A stretch of 64,000 nt of DNA from Sisyra terminalis (taxonomy: Eukaryota; Arthropoda; Insecta; Neuroptera; Sisyridae): positions 8,804,001-8,868,000 of the forward strand of contig OY292278.1 in NCBI GenBank assembly GCA_958496175.1. Reading direction: 5' to 3'. Every line of letters starts with the position of its first letter. Position 1 is the stretch's first letter. Below the pieces are notes generated by a model. That model searched no databases. It had not been told where the DNA came from and saw nothing but the letters and a program-made list of their open reading frames with translations. The position numbers and the translations under genes are program-made. Shown here piece after piece: positions 12,291 through 25,020 of the stretch.

Positions 12291-13300
12291 GCCCTTGATT
12301 TTTTTTTTTTATTAAAAAGCAATTTTTGACGCCTACTTCTTCATTCATTGTTAACAGGGAAACTACCACCAACGAATTCTCCGATCAATGACTCGAACAA
12401 AACACTGTACAAAGGTGTGAGCCGTAAACAAATTACAAATATTATCGAAAAAGATTTAGGTTTTGCAAATGTCACCCTATATTGTTAACGATAATGACTA
12501 AATCGTTAATGGTAACGTTCAAAGCCCTCTTCGTTGTAGACCGATCCGACATAGATGATCTCAACTTAAAAATCATTCTTCAAAACCATTCACCAAAATA
12601 ACAATAAACGCTCTCAAAAAGTCAGTGTTGTGTGACAAATTTTGGCATACAAAAGCCTAACCGACAGAAATTTAGAGAGCGATAAGCTCTGTATTGATTC
12701 CTCGAGAGTAACAAGAACAAAGTTATTGAAAAGCACTGCATATTGTTCGATTAACAATAATGTACTAATGGTGGTTGTGGTGGTTAACATAATTATTGTG
12801 AGAACTCTATTAAGGCCTATTTAACTTAAATTGAGGGTAGGACACACTTTAGGTCTAGGCTCCGATCATTACTTTTCCTAAAGCCTTTTGATTACGTTGT
12901 CAAATCATTCAAAACCCGAACATTTAAAATCCTCAAATTCCCAATATGAGAACAATCCAAATCTTTCAAACAGGCAACGTGTGCCCCGAAAAATACCACA
13001 CCAATTTCGGCTATTGATACCAAAGATTTATTTCGCATTAAAAAAATATTTACAGCCTTTCAAAAATTTTCCGTAAAAACCCCAACAGATGGCCATCCAG
13101 TGGCTGCCAAACTATTCAATTGCCCGGCATTTAGTGGAGATCCAATAAATCAATCGATCGTAATAGGATATCGGTTGGAAACACACCTACACTCTCCAAA
13201 TACACCAATCAGCTTAAGACTTCTCCCGCCATTGAACGGCGATTTTCGAAAGCCGATAATACTGAATTGATTTAGTCGAGACAAAGCCAAGTCAGATAAA
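12291..13300. other. Unique, less AT-rich island; possible regulatory DNA
   Basis: Base composition is more balanced than in the flanks and no repeat of the window is present. Short chance ORFs (12642-12824, 12888-13076) show no domain. Features such as AACAGATGGCCATCCAGTGGC and AATCAATCGATCG look like unique non-coding sequence. A cis-regulatory role is inferred only from composition and proximity to a developmental gene. Confidence 0.3.
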
Positions 13301-13965
13301 GGAAGTTATTATAATTTGATAAATAAATTGAAGTCTTTAATTTCAAGATCTCTTTATTTTCAAAGGTTAACAAAAACACTTTTATTTCAACTGATATATC
13401 CGTAGGCTTGGCTTAATTAAAGAGTTAAAGAAACAAAAATTTAAGGTTTGATTTTGGCCCCGAGTTTAATAACATACTTATTTAAAATAAATTAATGGAT
13501 ACTTATTAAAATAAATTTCTTACAAGCGTATATTAAAATTGAATGTAAAACTTTGATTTAATAACTTATTTAAACAAGGAATTTCCAAATTATTTAATTA
13601 CTTATTTAAAGTCAAATATTTCTAAGCCGGAAAAATAATTATGATGAATATGTGCCCAAGTCTTATCTTGTTTATGGTGTGGGATTGTTAACCATGTATA
13701 AGCTGTAATTAAAAGTGGAAAATTAGTTAAAATTTAATAGTTTTCTCGTCTATAAATCCGTTAGATAAATAAATTAATATTTTATTAGTGAGAGAGTTAA
13801 ATACGATGGAAAATTTTTTTCTTGAATTATCTACTATGAAAATTTGCTAAAGATTATTTTTTTTTTCAAAAATTTTCGTCTATTATTTCTGTAGGGTTAT
13901 TACAATTTTCATGTAAAATTTAATGCGAGCTTTTTTTCTTCCAATATGTAACCAATACTGTTAAT
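13301..13965. other. AT-rich non-coding DNA, no feature seen
   Basis: No ORF or repeat that I can support. Confidence 0.5.
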
Positions 13966-15226
13966 ACAATATATAGGATATATTGCAGTCCAATTTATGT
14001 AGTATAATTTAATATAATACTATATAAAAATCATACCATAAACATAAATTTGAACAGAAGTTCAAACAAAAATATTCGTGACGTATTGCCCAGATACGTA
14101 TTTCGATTGTCAAGCAATCTTCTTCAGTGATCCTCAAGTAATTTGGATCACTCCATAACTGCTTTGTGATGATTCTTATTTTGATTGTACGTAAAACTTT
14201 AATCAACAGCGGTACAAAAAGAAAAGCTATAGTAGAGTTTGTATAATTTACAAATCTGCAAAAGAATTTTTTTAACATTTATCCTGACATAGAAATATTT
14301 TCTCATAAAATACTATAATTCTCAAAAATTAATTCTTTAGTTTTCTGTATTTTTAAACATGTATAACTTGCATAACCATCGAATAATAATTGCTTTAAAT
14401 TGTTTCAGGAATTTTATGGAAAGTAAAACCATAGAAAAAGAAGACAACTATATAACTACTTAAAAAATGCAGTGGAAGACCAAATTGTGATATTTTTTAA
14501 GCTCTTAATCATCAAACTGAAACTGAAGATATTACTGAAAGGATATGAAATTCTTTTCCTGGATTAATTGATAAAATTGAAATGGATAATCTTCTGTTTT
14601 CTTACCTATCAATTAACATAGTGCAAACCACTGTTTGCCAAGAATATTATACAGAATTTACTGGCTTGTGATGAATATGTCTAATTTTCGTACTACATTT
14701 CAATTCGAAAAAAGTTAACGTTTTATAAAAAGTTTTCATGAAGGAGACAAAATGAAAATAACAAAAATATGTTCAACGTATAATATTTGTGCCAGAAAGT
14801 ATAAATTTAAGATAATTTTAGTGTAGGTATCAATGTATTTGAAGTTAGATGGTTCAATTTCATAAAACCATTGGAGTAAGAATAGTTTAACATATCATCT
14901 TTTTACTGTTTCTATAATTAATTTGTAAATTTATCAGTTTAATCAAAATAAGATTTTTTCGCTGACTTTGAACGATTGCCAAGCAATCTTCCTCAGTACT
15001 TTGTGATGATATCACAAGGCAGTTACGGAGTGATCCAAACTACTTGATGACCACTGATGAAGATTGCTTGGCAATCGAAATACGTATCTGGGCAGTACGT
15101 CACGAATATTTTTGTTTGAACTGATCAAATTTATGTTGGTGGTATGATTTTTATATATTATTATATTAAATTTTACTACATAAATTGGACTGCAATATAT
15201 TTTATATATTGTATACACAGTATCAG
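13966..15226. repeat. Family B repeat, widely spaced inverted pair with about 0.75-kb interior
   Basis: The left arm (13966-14180) and right arm (about 14950-15226) carry the same landmarks as the copy at 1916-2500, in opposite orientation. Minus-strand hairpin cores sit at 14101-14127 and 14974-14997; a plus-strand core is at 15054-15080 (CTGATGAA, GATTGC-TTG-GCAATC, GAAA). The interior 14190-14940 is not shared with the short copies. It shows broken open stretches on the plus strand around 14500-14670, of unknown identity. It may be a remnant of the internal part of the parent element. Confidence 0.7.
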
Positions 15227-15880
15227 TTTGATATTTTTGTATACTGGATTGTCATTAACTATTTCATTTAATCATGTTAACTTTTACTGCTTAACAATTT
15301 TGACCAACTTTAAAACTTATGTTAATTAATTCTTATGCCTATTTACAAAAATATGTCCTCAAAAGAGCTTTGAAGCCAGAGCTTCCAGAGCTTAAAGATG
15401 ATATGGTAAACATTTAATGTTGTAGGAAAATTTTCTTAAAAAATCATTGCTGAGGCTCAATTAATTCCGAAATATGATTTTTCTGTTTAAATTTTATTAT
15501 AATAGAATGGAATAGATAACCAAGTTTCCAAGACCATAAGAAGGGTATGTAGAAATTGAATAGAATTTTTTAGTTCTGAACTTAGTATATTATGTTAATT
15601 GTTAGTGAAATTGAATTGAAAGAATTTTTTTGAAGTTTGATATTTGAAGGTAATATATACCTACTAAAAATACTATTCAATTTCTTCGTTAGACATCAGG
15701 AATCATTTGCATGATTACCTCAAACATTTGAATCGGCCAAGTTAAAAAATGTAGATTTATAATAAAATTCTATTCTTTTCATTAAAAAGGGTAAAATCAC
15801 TTGGTGGTCCTTTTCAAATACACGAAAAGAAGTCATCTGTATCGAAATTTTTCACCCATTTCTCAATTTCATTTTCATAC
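15227..15880. other. AT-rich non-coding DNA, no feature seen
   Basis: No ORF or repeat that I can support. Confidence 0.5.
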
Positions 15881-17150
15881 CTCTTTCACATAAATGTCTC
15901 TAATAGTAATAATATTATCATTATAACATCCAGAAAACATCTCAATTTGGGCCAAATGATAAATGATAACACCATCTGTTCAAATTCAGACCACAATAGG
16001 TGGCTGACATAAAGTGTCCAAAAAACCATTTCAAATGGAATAAAACAACACGAATCCACCAGATGGACAAAGATCGATAGAAAATTAGCCAGAGAGAAAA
16101 AAAAAGACCCAATAATAAATTACGTTCCAAAGAGCGATCAAAGTATTGAAATAAAATAGTAATTTAGTAAGAGAGTGGAATACGGCAACCCGTGATAATT
16201 AGTGTTTTATAACTAATTTTATAATAGAGGGAAAAAATGGTGGATGAGTGCCGCAAGGTGAATGGAATAGAATTCGAAATTGATAAGGAAAACTATAGTG
16301 AGGCATTGAACCGTGCGAGTGGGAACGCAAGATTGATTTTCGGCAGTCATGCGGGCCACGGGGTGTATTTCGGATCCTACAGAGTCTGCTGTAGGTCTGA
16401 AACACCAGCGGCCACAAAACGGGCCCAATAAATCTTCTTTAACTCTATTAAACACCATTACATTGTGTTAATTTTCTACAAACAACAAGAGCCCCCTATC
16501 GCTCGTCCTGCAACAAAACACACGCCTGCTGAAACCTATCACATTAATAATTTTTCTAAAAGAAAATATCCCCCACCCCCCTGTATCACAAATTGTTCAA
16601 TCTTATGTCGTTTCTCCGTTGTCGCTCAAATCGATCGCACGATTCGAATTGGTGAAACTTAAATTTAGATGTAATTTGTTCGTGTAATAATGAGATTTGT
16701 ATTAATCAAAATCTCATTTGATTTCTATCAAAAGATCATTGTGAAGCAGGGGGGGTAGGTGGAGGAGAAGGTACCCTCCTCGTGTTACGAATGGATTTGT
16801 TTTTATTTCGAGTGCTCGATGAACTAGATGAAATCATTAACGTAGAGAATATTATGATAATTGCATGGATGATGAAGATAATTTCTTGTTAGATCTGTGA
16901 TTGGATACGATTTTTTATCGGCTTCTTCATTTCTTAAATCCCATCTTTGGTTTTTTTTTCTCGTTCCAAAATGTTTAAAATTTTCCATTGTAACGCATGG
17001 CTTTTCGTTTGGTGAAAAAGGGGGAAAGTCGGAAATTATTAGGAATTTTTTTTTTTGATGAAATATTGAGTTGTGGAAAATTAATGGGTACCTAAAACAC
17101 AAGCGATTTTGTATATCAATCGCCAATATAGAAAGTAATTGTAGTAATTT
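15881..17150. other. Unique, less AT-rich island; possible regulatory DNA
   Basis: A repeat-free region of more balanced composition, especially 16230-16430, which includes a 64-codon open frame (16237-16431, +) beginning MVDECRKVNG. I recognise no domain in it, and both strands are open here, so composition rather than coding may explain it. A 100-codon minus-strand frame at 16824-17126 also lacks any domain. Possible conserved non-coding or regulatory DNA, or a small unrecognised exon. Confidence 0.3.
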
Positions 17151-17665
17151 AGAATAACCGAAATATACGTATATGCCAATTGAGCTTCAAATTGTCTGTA
17201 ATAAAATATTCTATAAGGATATAACATAAAGTTTTGTGGGTCGGTAATTGTGGTGAGCATGAAAAGTGAATGTTTTTTCTGTAAGTAAATTATAAAAAAA
17301 AAATGGTTAAAACAGAGTTTTTAAACATTTTATCCACGAAACTGTTTAAAGACTTAAGTCTATAGTGGTTTCCATAACATTATCGTTTTAACTTCTTTCT
17401 GAAAAGCTCATTAAGCTCATTTATAGATTCATCGTTACTCATTAGTTTTAAATAATATTATTGTATTTTATAATATCAATATTTCTTTTGATAGTACTTA
17501 AATCTTTTCTTATAGAAAAAAAATTATAAAATACATTTATACAAGATGAAAATTTTAAAACTTAAAATTACTCAAAATAATTTCTTTAGATAGCTTCTTT
17601 CATTCATACTCTAGAATCAAGGACGTAAGCATTATTACTACACAGTATCCAATATATTAAAAATT
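17151..17665. other. AT-rich non-coding DNA, no feature seen
   Basis: No ORF or repeat that I can support. Confidence 0.5.
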
Positions 17666-17669
17666 GGAT

Positions 17670-18210
17670 ATAGTAATTAATAAGTTTTAATCTTGGGACA
17701 TCTTGGGATTTGGACTTTATAAATGAATATGTCAAATTATAAAAATTGCAACGTTTCACAGACTTTATCTCGGCTTCTTCAGGTAAAATTTAAAGTTAAT
17801 ATATAAAGCAAGACAGCATAAGTTCCAGCGGTACTCTTCCTTATAAATGTATTGATGTTTTGAAAAACTTTCTTGAAATTTTTTCAAGACTTCATTTCGG
17901 CTTCTTCAGGTAAAATTTAAAGTTAATATATAAAGCAAGACAGCATGTTATTCAACTGCACTTTTCCTCGTAAATGTATTGATGTTTTAATAAACTTTCT
18001 TGAAATTTTTTCAAATATATTAAATTTCAAGAAAGTTTTTTAAAACGTCAATATATTTATAAGGAAAAGTACATGCTGTCTTGCTTTATATGTTAACTTT
18101 AAATTTTGCCTGAAGAAGCAGAAATAAAGTGTTCGAAACGTTCCAATTTTTATAATTTGATATATCCATTTATAAAGTTCAAATCCCAAGATACAAAACT
18201 TATTAATTAT
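17670..18210. repeat. Family C repeat, inverted pair with an internal tandem duplication
   Basis: Outer arms read TAATAAGTTTTAATCTTGGG on the left and ATCCCAAGATACAAAACTTA on the right. The left arm contains the block CTTCTTCAGGTAAAATTTAAAG...AAGCAAGACAGCAT twice in tandem (about 17772-17816 and 17902-17946), while the right arm has it once in reverse. The signature CTGAAGAAGC...GAAACGTT appears on the minus strand in the left arm and on the plus strand at about 18102-18142. A solo right arm lies at 56715-56830. No ORF. Confidence 0.8.
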
Positions 18211-18219
18211 TAAATCAAT

Positions 18220-19840
18220 GGACGAAATTTAAAATGATAATTACATATATTCATTGTTTGTAACTTGTGAATTAACCCTATAAAAATATATGAGATAAAT
18301 TGCTTTTTTAGTTTTATAGTGAATACGTTTTATCTAAATCTTTTTGAGCTTTCAAAGCTTCAGCTTAGTCAAATAACTTGTTAAATTTTTCAAGAATTAT
18401 GTAAAACTTTGAAATAATTCTCTCAAGATTAAAGTTTAAAATTCGTATAACTTGACTTATGATAAAGCTCAGTATATAGTTTAAATGCTAAACATGTTAA
18501 TAAAAGCTTTCAAAAAATTTAAACGTGTTAATCTTTTTGATGCCACTGGTTTAGATATTACAGAATACTTTTCAAATGCAAAAGCATTTGTAAATATAAA
18601 TTCAATTAGGGTTTTCATAAATATGTACAAACGTATACAACTGGGAAATAAGATATAATTTCTTCCGTTAACACTGTTATTTAGTGAGCTTTCAAATAAT
18701 TGAAAGACAAATAAGTAAGTACATAATATGAATCAACCTTATTAGCAAAATCGATCGTTTCCAATGGCTAATATTTGAATAATTCTGAACTGTCAAAGAC
18801 AGTAAAAAAGTGATATTTGTTAAGGGTGTATGTTTGATTTGACTTTTAAAAAGCTTTCGCTATTTCAAAGCTTAGATCGTTCAATACGCTTTATCCTAAT
18901 AAATTACTTGTTTCAGCCTCTAAAATTTAAAAAACTTGTCTTCTTTTAGGATATGCTACTGTTATTAACAGGATTCCGATATATGTTACGATTGATTTTG
19001 ATTAACTTATCGTTTCTTTTTTGTTTGAAAAAAAAAAATTTTCTTGATCTTTTTAAACCAAATTATCCAGATACTTGAAGCAATTCTATATGGACGTTCC
19101 GATGTATTGCTAATTGTTCGCTTTATTATAGCTTTAGAGCTTTTAGAGATTTTTGCTTTGCATTTGCTAAGATTTGGTTTTAATCCAACGGTTTTTCGTC
19201 CCTCCATTTTCTGGCGTTTCCCTCACCATGTTGATAGCCATATCTTGTACTACTACTACTACTACAGTATTTTTACTAGAATTCATATTTGACTTCATCC
19301 TACACCACCTTCAAGCAAGCAAATTCACGATTTTTGAAGGAATATTACACAGAAAACTCATTGTTATTATCTAATTTTCTCATTTTTATCCTCCGACCAA
19401 ATATCTCTGCCAAAATACTTCTTGACAAAATATCGCCAACATTTGATCCTTCAACGATTAATTACTAATTTTGTTGTACGTTTATTTTTTTCCTGAAATT
19501 CCTGAAAAATGAATGATGCCAAAATACACTAGAGGTACTAGAATGAAGCTCTATAATTAAAAAAAAAAGATATTTGACATATTGCCCTTCAAAAGTAAAA
19601 AAGCTTCATTAGTAGGTAACTTAACATTAGTTAGGTAAACTAACATTAGTAGGTTCATAGTAACTCCTGATAGCAGACAGCTGAAGCTTTAAGTTAGGTT
19701 TTATTGTCGTGAGCTTTGAATTGAACTTGGAATAATTCCTTTTATAAAGATTTTTTCTGTTAACTTTGTCGTTTCCAGAATTATCCAAAAGCTTAGGTCT
19801 TTCAAGAATGAAACTAATGTCCTTCAGATATTAATAAGTT
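18220..19840. other. AT-rich non-coding DNA, no feature seen
   Basis: Short chance ORFs (19007-19374, both strands) include a CTACTACTACTACTACTACAG triplet run at about 19246-19266. No domain recognised. Confidence 0.5.
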
Positions 19841-19844
19841 TTAC

Positions 19845-20450
19845 AACTGTGTAAACAATATATAGAATATATTGCGGTTCAATTTATGTAGTATAATTGG
19901 TATAATAATATATAAAAATCATACCATAAACATAAATTTGAACAGAAATTCAAACAAACATATTCGTGACGTATTACCCAGATACGTATTTCGATTGCCA
20001 AGCAATCTTCCTCAGTGCTTTTTGATATCACAAAACAGTTACGGAGTGATCCAAACTACTTGATGACCACTGAGGAAGATTGCTTGGCAATCGAAATACG
20101 TATCTGAGTAATACGTCACAAATATTTTTTTTGGATCTTCTGGTCAAATTTATGTTTATGGTACGTATTTCGAATACCAAGCAATCTTCTTTAGTGCTTT
20201 GTGATGATATCACAAAGTAGTTACGGAGTGATCCAAACTACTTGATGACCACTGAGGAAGATTGCTTGACAATCGAAATACGTATCTGGGCAATACGTTA
20301 CAAATATTTTTATTTGAACTTCTGGTCAAATTTATGTTTATGGTATGATTTTTATATATTATTATATTCAATTATACTACATAAATTGGACCGCAATATA
20401 TTCAATACATTGTATACACAGTAAAATTGTTCAAAGTCAGCGAAAAAATC
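19845..20450. repeat. Family B repeat, compound copy with four hairpin cores
   Basis: Outer arms match the 1916-2500 copy (GAATATATTGCGGTTC... to ...AAAGTCAGCGAAAAAATC). The centre holds four signature hairpins in alternating orientation: minus at 19989-20015, plus at 20070-20096, minus at about 20168-20195 and plus at 20252-20278. The linker CAAACTACTTGATGACCACTGAGG is repeated. The arrangement suggests one copy of the inverted pair duplicated or inserted inside another. Confidence 0.8.
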
Positions 20451-21320
20451 TTAATTTGAAGTTTTACAACGTTTTTTTTCAAATATTTTTTTTTTTTTGA
20501 TTTGAGTACAAGAAATAAAATTTCTGAAATTGATTAGAAATATTGAAAATTTCTGCAGGAAAATTGTAGTTTTAGAGATGATATATAACGTACATCAACT
20601 TAAATTAGGTTTTATCTGGTTTTATTAGGTACATCAAGTGTGGGTTTACTTAAAAAATTATATCTTAATGCATTGGCAGAAATGGGAGCTTTTTCAAATA
20701 TTAACCTCTGGTATTAGTTTACTGTTCAACAATTTTAGTTTTACGAGTTAAGTACTTCTATATCATCTTATTAAATTGGTTTTAGCCTTAAAAATTTAAA
20801 CATCTGCAGTACTTTTTCAAAAAAGCTCTGCTTTTTCACTAACTTGTAGTCACAATTGCAATAAATTTGCAAAATTATAATGTGATCATTACAATGAAAT
20901 GAAAACAATTTAATCCTTTAATAGATAATATTGTCAGTCAGCAAAATTATTGTATTCAATGAATGGAACAATTGTTTGGCTACATTGTATGAAAAGTAAA
21001 CGTCGAAAGATATGTTGAAAGGAAAAATTACCGTTTTTTATATAAAAATATCTTTGGTAAGTGAATTTAGTCGTTTTGAAAAAGATCCCTCACTTTATAT
21101 CATTGTTATTAATGACGTTAATGACATATTTTTACTTATGTCGCATACAAAAAAAAAGAATCAACTTGGGTCTACAGCATAAAAAAAAACGTAGTCCAAT
21201 TTTATTTTTTTGTTGTGTCCAACACTTTGTATTTACGTGTGAAATATTTCCTTCGAACAAGTGTACAAAGTGTTAGACACCTCAAAAGAAATTAAAATAT
21301 TTTCGTAACATTTCTCGATC
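20451..21320. other. AT-rich non-coding DNA, no feature seen
   Basis: No coding signal or delimitable repeat. Confidence 0.5.
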
Positions 21321-21970
21321 TACGTTTACCAGATAGAACACATTGAGGAATATTGCTGGATATACGAGTATTCTGTTTATCACGTCAGAAGACTCATTGT
21401 GTGGTCCGATTTGGGGACGAGAGGCGTGCATAATGCGATCCAAAGAACACCTTTTACGTGTGTGGCGATCACTCCAGTCCGGTTCAATTTCTTCTCGTTC
21501 TTGTCTTCTCCAAATTGTTCCATCGCCTTCTTCTTTGTCCATCATCATCAACAACAACAACAACAACGGCCAGCAGCAGCTACATCATCAAAACCGTCCG
21601 TCCGTCCGTCCGTTCTTGCAACTCTTGTTGTTGTTCGATGATGTCGCTGTTGTTGTTGTTACTCGTGAAGAGTGTGAGTTTGGCCCACAGGGGCGTTAGT
21701 TAACACATCAGACAATCAACTTTCCTGAAGCTCCCCGACAATACCATGTTATATATCTTCCGAATATTTGCCCCTCACTGTTTATAATGGACATCGAAAA
21801 GCCACACAGCTGCCACGAAAAATTAAGAAAAAACCATCGTTTCGATCATATGATGATACGACCAACCGACATTTTATTCGAGCATCAGTGCAACGAAGAA
21901 GTGATGCATTTACACCCCATAAATACCAATTTTTTAACTCAATAAATTAAGGGTTGATTCTAGACCGAAC
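21321..21970. other. Unique GC-richer island with triplet and CCGT repeats
   Basis: The composition changes sharply here. Simple repeats include (CAA)n at about 21549-21566, a run of CCGT tetramers at about 21595-21614 and GTTGTTGTT runs near 21626-21662. Overlapping ORFs in three forward frames and one reverse frame (up to 118 codons at 21343-21699) result from low-complexity sequence and do not agree on one frame. It could be regulatory DNA or a non-coding first exon. No start or splice evidence allows a gene call. Confidence 0.35.
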
Positions 21971-22214
21971 GACCCAACAATTCCCCTCTTTTTATAAAAA
22001 CGAGATCTTAAACATTTCAAAACATGATTACATCATTTAAGTCTTCAAAATCTGTTTTGAAAAAAAAAATGGACACCTATCAGGATAAAAAAGGAATCTT
22101 TTAATAAATTAAACCTTTGCTAATAAAAAAAGCTTCTTTAATGAGTCTAATACCTTAATTAAAATCATAGCCCTAAATTTAACATATTTCGTGTCTTGGG
22201 CCATTCGATAATCG

Positions 22215-23030
22215 TTGGTTTCCTTCTTCCAGCTTAAAGCTCTTTATATCAGGATAGCCCATTATTTTTGAAGTTTCCTTGAATTTTCCTTGCCAAATTT
22301 ACTAGTTTCTTCTTGTCGAATTCTTCAATCATTCTACCGTTGTTGATAATTTTCAATTCTTCAACTTTTGTATATTGAATCGTCCATTTTTTGATCTCCA
22401 GTAATTTCTAGCGTATAATTGCCAAGTTCTTTAAGTACAGCTTTTGTTAGTACTTAAGGATCCATGTTTTGGATTTATAGAAAGTGGTGTTTCGCATTTA
22501 GTTGTTGTTTTTCTTCTTCCAGTATTGGCAGTTTCCTGTAAAGCTCTTTATATCAGGATAGCCCATTATTTTCTTCTGGTTTTCTTGAATCTTCCAAGCT
22601 TACTACTTTCTTCCCGTCAAATTCCTCAATCATTCAACCCTTGTTGATAATTTCCAATTCTTCATCTTTTGTATTTTGAATCGTCCATTTTTTGATCTCC
22701 AGTAATTCCTAGCGTATAATTGCAAAGTTCTCTTAGTACAGCTTTTGTTAGTACTTAAGGATCCATCTTTTGGATTTATACAAAGTGTACTTCGGCAATA
22801 ATTATTGTTTTCCTTCTTTCAGTATTAGCTGTTTCCTGTAAAGCTCTTCATGTCTGGATAGCCCATTTTTTCGTTCTATTTTTTTATTCTTTTTAGCTTA
22901 CTACTTTCATTCTGTCAAATTCCGCAATAGTTCTACCATTGTGGATAATTTTCAATACTTCAAATTTTATATTTTGATGATTCGTCCATTTTATGATCTC
23001 CAGCAATTTCAAGCGTATAATTGCTTTTTG
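22215..23030 (-). repeat. Family D tandem repeat, about 300-bp unit, three diverged copies
   Basis: The marker AAGCTCTTTATATCAGGATAG occurs at about 22235, 22540 and (diverged) 22840. Each copy continues with TCAAATTC(C/T)TCAATCATTC, a TTGATAATTTTCAATTC run and AATCGTCCATTTTTTGATCTCCAG. The two junctions between copies also carry GTACTTAAGGATCCAT. A fourth copy in opposite orientation lies at 25021-25278. The minus strand has a short open stretch (22893-23078), so the family may derive from a coding sequence, but I cannot name it. Confidence 0.8.
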
Positions 23031-23080
23031 AAAGCCTATATTTTCAGTATAAGGATAACAAATAAAGAGGAAATTCAAAA

Positions 23081-23480
23081 TTTAACAAAAATATATCCAA
23101 ATAAGAAGAAACGATATGTCACAGAATAGTATTGTGGAAAATTAATTGGTATATTCCTTGAAATGCTGTCGGAAAAGTCATCGATTTGATAAGGAAAAGT
23201 GCATAACTCTTCTACAATAAATGATTTTAAGTGATAATTATAATTAATACAGAGTTGGTATACGTTGATATACCTTCTTAATACTTTTAAGAGTTTAAAT
23301 AAAGCTCTTGAAAATTCTTATTTGGAAATTGGTTTAGATTAGTTTTGCTAGTTATTGGAACAAATTTTGTGGAAGACATTTACATTTTTTTGAAATAGTA
23401 AAGGAAAATCTTTAGATATCGTCTGTTCTTTAAACTAATTACTTAATGATTTCATTGCTCAACATTATAAAAATGATTCA
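23081..23480. other. AT-rich non-coding DNA, no feature seen
   Basis: No ORF or repeat that I can support. Confidence 0.5.
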
Positions 23481-24270
23481 ATTTCCTCTTTTGAGAACTA
23501 AATCCCGCTAGATAGCGTGCTAGCCGCGGCAATTGCCGTCGTCATCTCATCATCAAATCAAATCAATACAAGTAATGAAAATCGATTATCCACGATGATT
23601 GTAATTTGGAATTACAAAGAGGGAAGACATAGAAAAGGAAAAATATGTAATTTACGTGATCATAAAACCAAAATCAATCAATTGGGCGCGTTAACCTCAT
23701 TTTTCGTAACACGACCCATTCATTCGAATCATTTCATTCATTATCGAACACAATAATGGGATCGAAGATTATTTTTTTTTTTTTTGTGATTAGAGAACGA
23801 CTTAATAAAGCTATTAGTAATACTTACAGCCACAACACATTAGAGAGACTCAAACATTCATTCGAATAAATCAATTTCATTTGCGGTTGTTCTATTATTC
23901 ATTGTTGTGCCAAATTAATAAATGTTGAGAGTTTTTGATTTGAAACATTGGGTAGATATTATGTGTTTTTTGGATTTTTTTTTATGTTTCATGTTTGGAA
24001 TAATTGGATCGCTTTTATTATTCGGTGGAATTGATCGATTTACGTAGAAAAAAATGGTTTTCATGGTGCGACAACACCAACGTGAGTTATTCGCTCGCAT
24101 GAATGGAAGTCCATTTGTTTTACACTCAATAAACTATGGGGAATTTTGTTATTACTATGTTGATAGTGAGGGGTGAGTTTGGATACATGGGGATGACGGA
24201 TGATGCATTGCGTTCGATATATCGGCGGCGATAAACACGTGTTTATGTTAAGAGGGTGCAACTATTAAGC
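23481..24270. other. Unique, less AT-rich island; possible regulatory DNA
   Basis: Starts with CGCTAGATAGCGTGCTAGCCGCGG and contains several homeodomain-like TAAT/ATTA cores near CGATTATCC and CGATGATTG (23570-23600). Short frames (23517-23756 +, 23915-24100 -, 24061-24261 -) carry no domain. Low repeat content and position 5 kb upstream of the homeobox exon make it a reasonable enhancer candidate by inference. Confidence 0.3.
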
Positions 24271-24666
24271 TTTAAGTATTAGAAACTTTGAAAAACATAA
24301 AAATTAGTTTCGGATTTTAAAATTGAATTGATCAAATGATTCATATAAAAAAACAAAATTTTCTTTCACTTCAAAGTCCTGTCCCTCGTCCTTGTTACAA
24401 AAAAATATATTCCTTTTTTGGTATATGAAAGTTGAATTTTTAAATAGCACAATAATCGCAAGGATTTATTTTTTCTGTAACCACTATAAAATGATATTGG
24501 AGCTAAAAAATCAAAAGAATTTAGAAAAATTTTGGGTTTGCTTATCTATTTTAGTGGTTGCAGTAAAGAAAATTTTTACGAAAAAACAGAAAAGTAAGAA
24601 AATTTTAAAAAGAATCTTAGTTACTGAATTTATATACTATGATGCTTTCTTCATGTCTTCATTATA
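24271..24666. other. AT-rich non-coding DNA with an unassigned ORF
   Basis: A 115-codon frame (24392-24739, +) is Lys/Phe/Ile-rich, has no recognisable domain and runs into the adjacent MITE. It is probably chance. Confidence 0.4.
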
Positions 24667-24669
24667 TTA

Positions 24670-24948
24670 CAGTAATCCCCCCGCTTTACGGACAGAATGC
24701 GTTCCTTATAAACTATCCGTAAATTGTAAGAACGTTTGATAACTATTTTGGGATTCCCCGTATAATAAACCGTATAAAAATATTTTTTATTATCTTATTT
24801 TTGGGTGTCCTAACAAATAATGTAAGAAAAACAGAAAAAATATACATATGTTGTCCGTAATTGTTAATATTTCATCCGTATACCAAAATTTTGATACTTA
24901 ATAAATCATGTCTGTAATATCGAATTTCCATTAAGCGCGGAATTACTG
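24670..24948. mobile_element. pogo/Tigger-like MITE (TA target site)
   Basis: Termini CAGTAATCCCCCCGCTTTACGG and (reverse complement of the right end) CAGTAATTCCGCGCTTAATGG are flanked by TA on both sides (24668-24669, 24949-24950). The CAGTAATxCxxCGCTTxAxGG terminus and TA duplication are typical of pogo/Tigger elements of the Tc1/mariner superfamily. At 279 bp it has no transposase. Confidence 0.8.
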
Positions 24949-25020
24949 TACACCGATATTAGCAAGGCTAAAGTCTTAAACTTCTTTATGATAAATTCAT
25001 GGTAGAATTTTCCTAAAGTA

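Noticed and set aside
21343..21703. Overlapping ORFs up to 118 codons
   Set aside because: Three forward frames and the reverse strand are open together because of CAA, GTT and CCGT repeats; no consistent coding frame.
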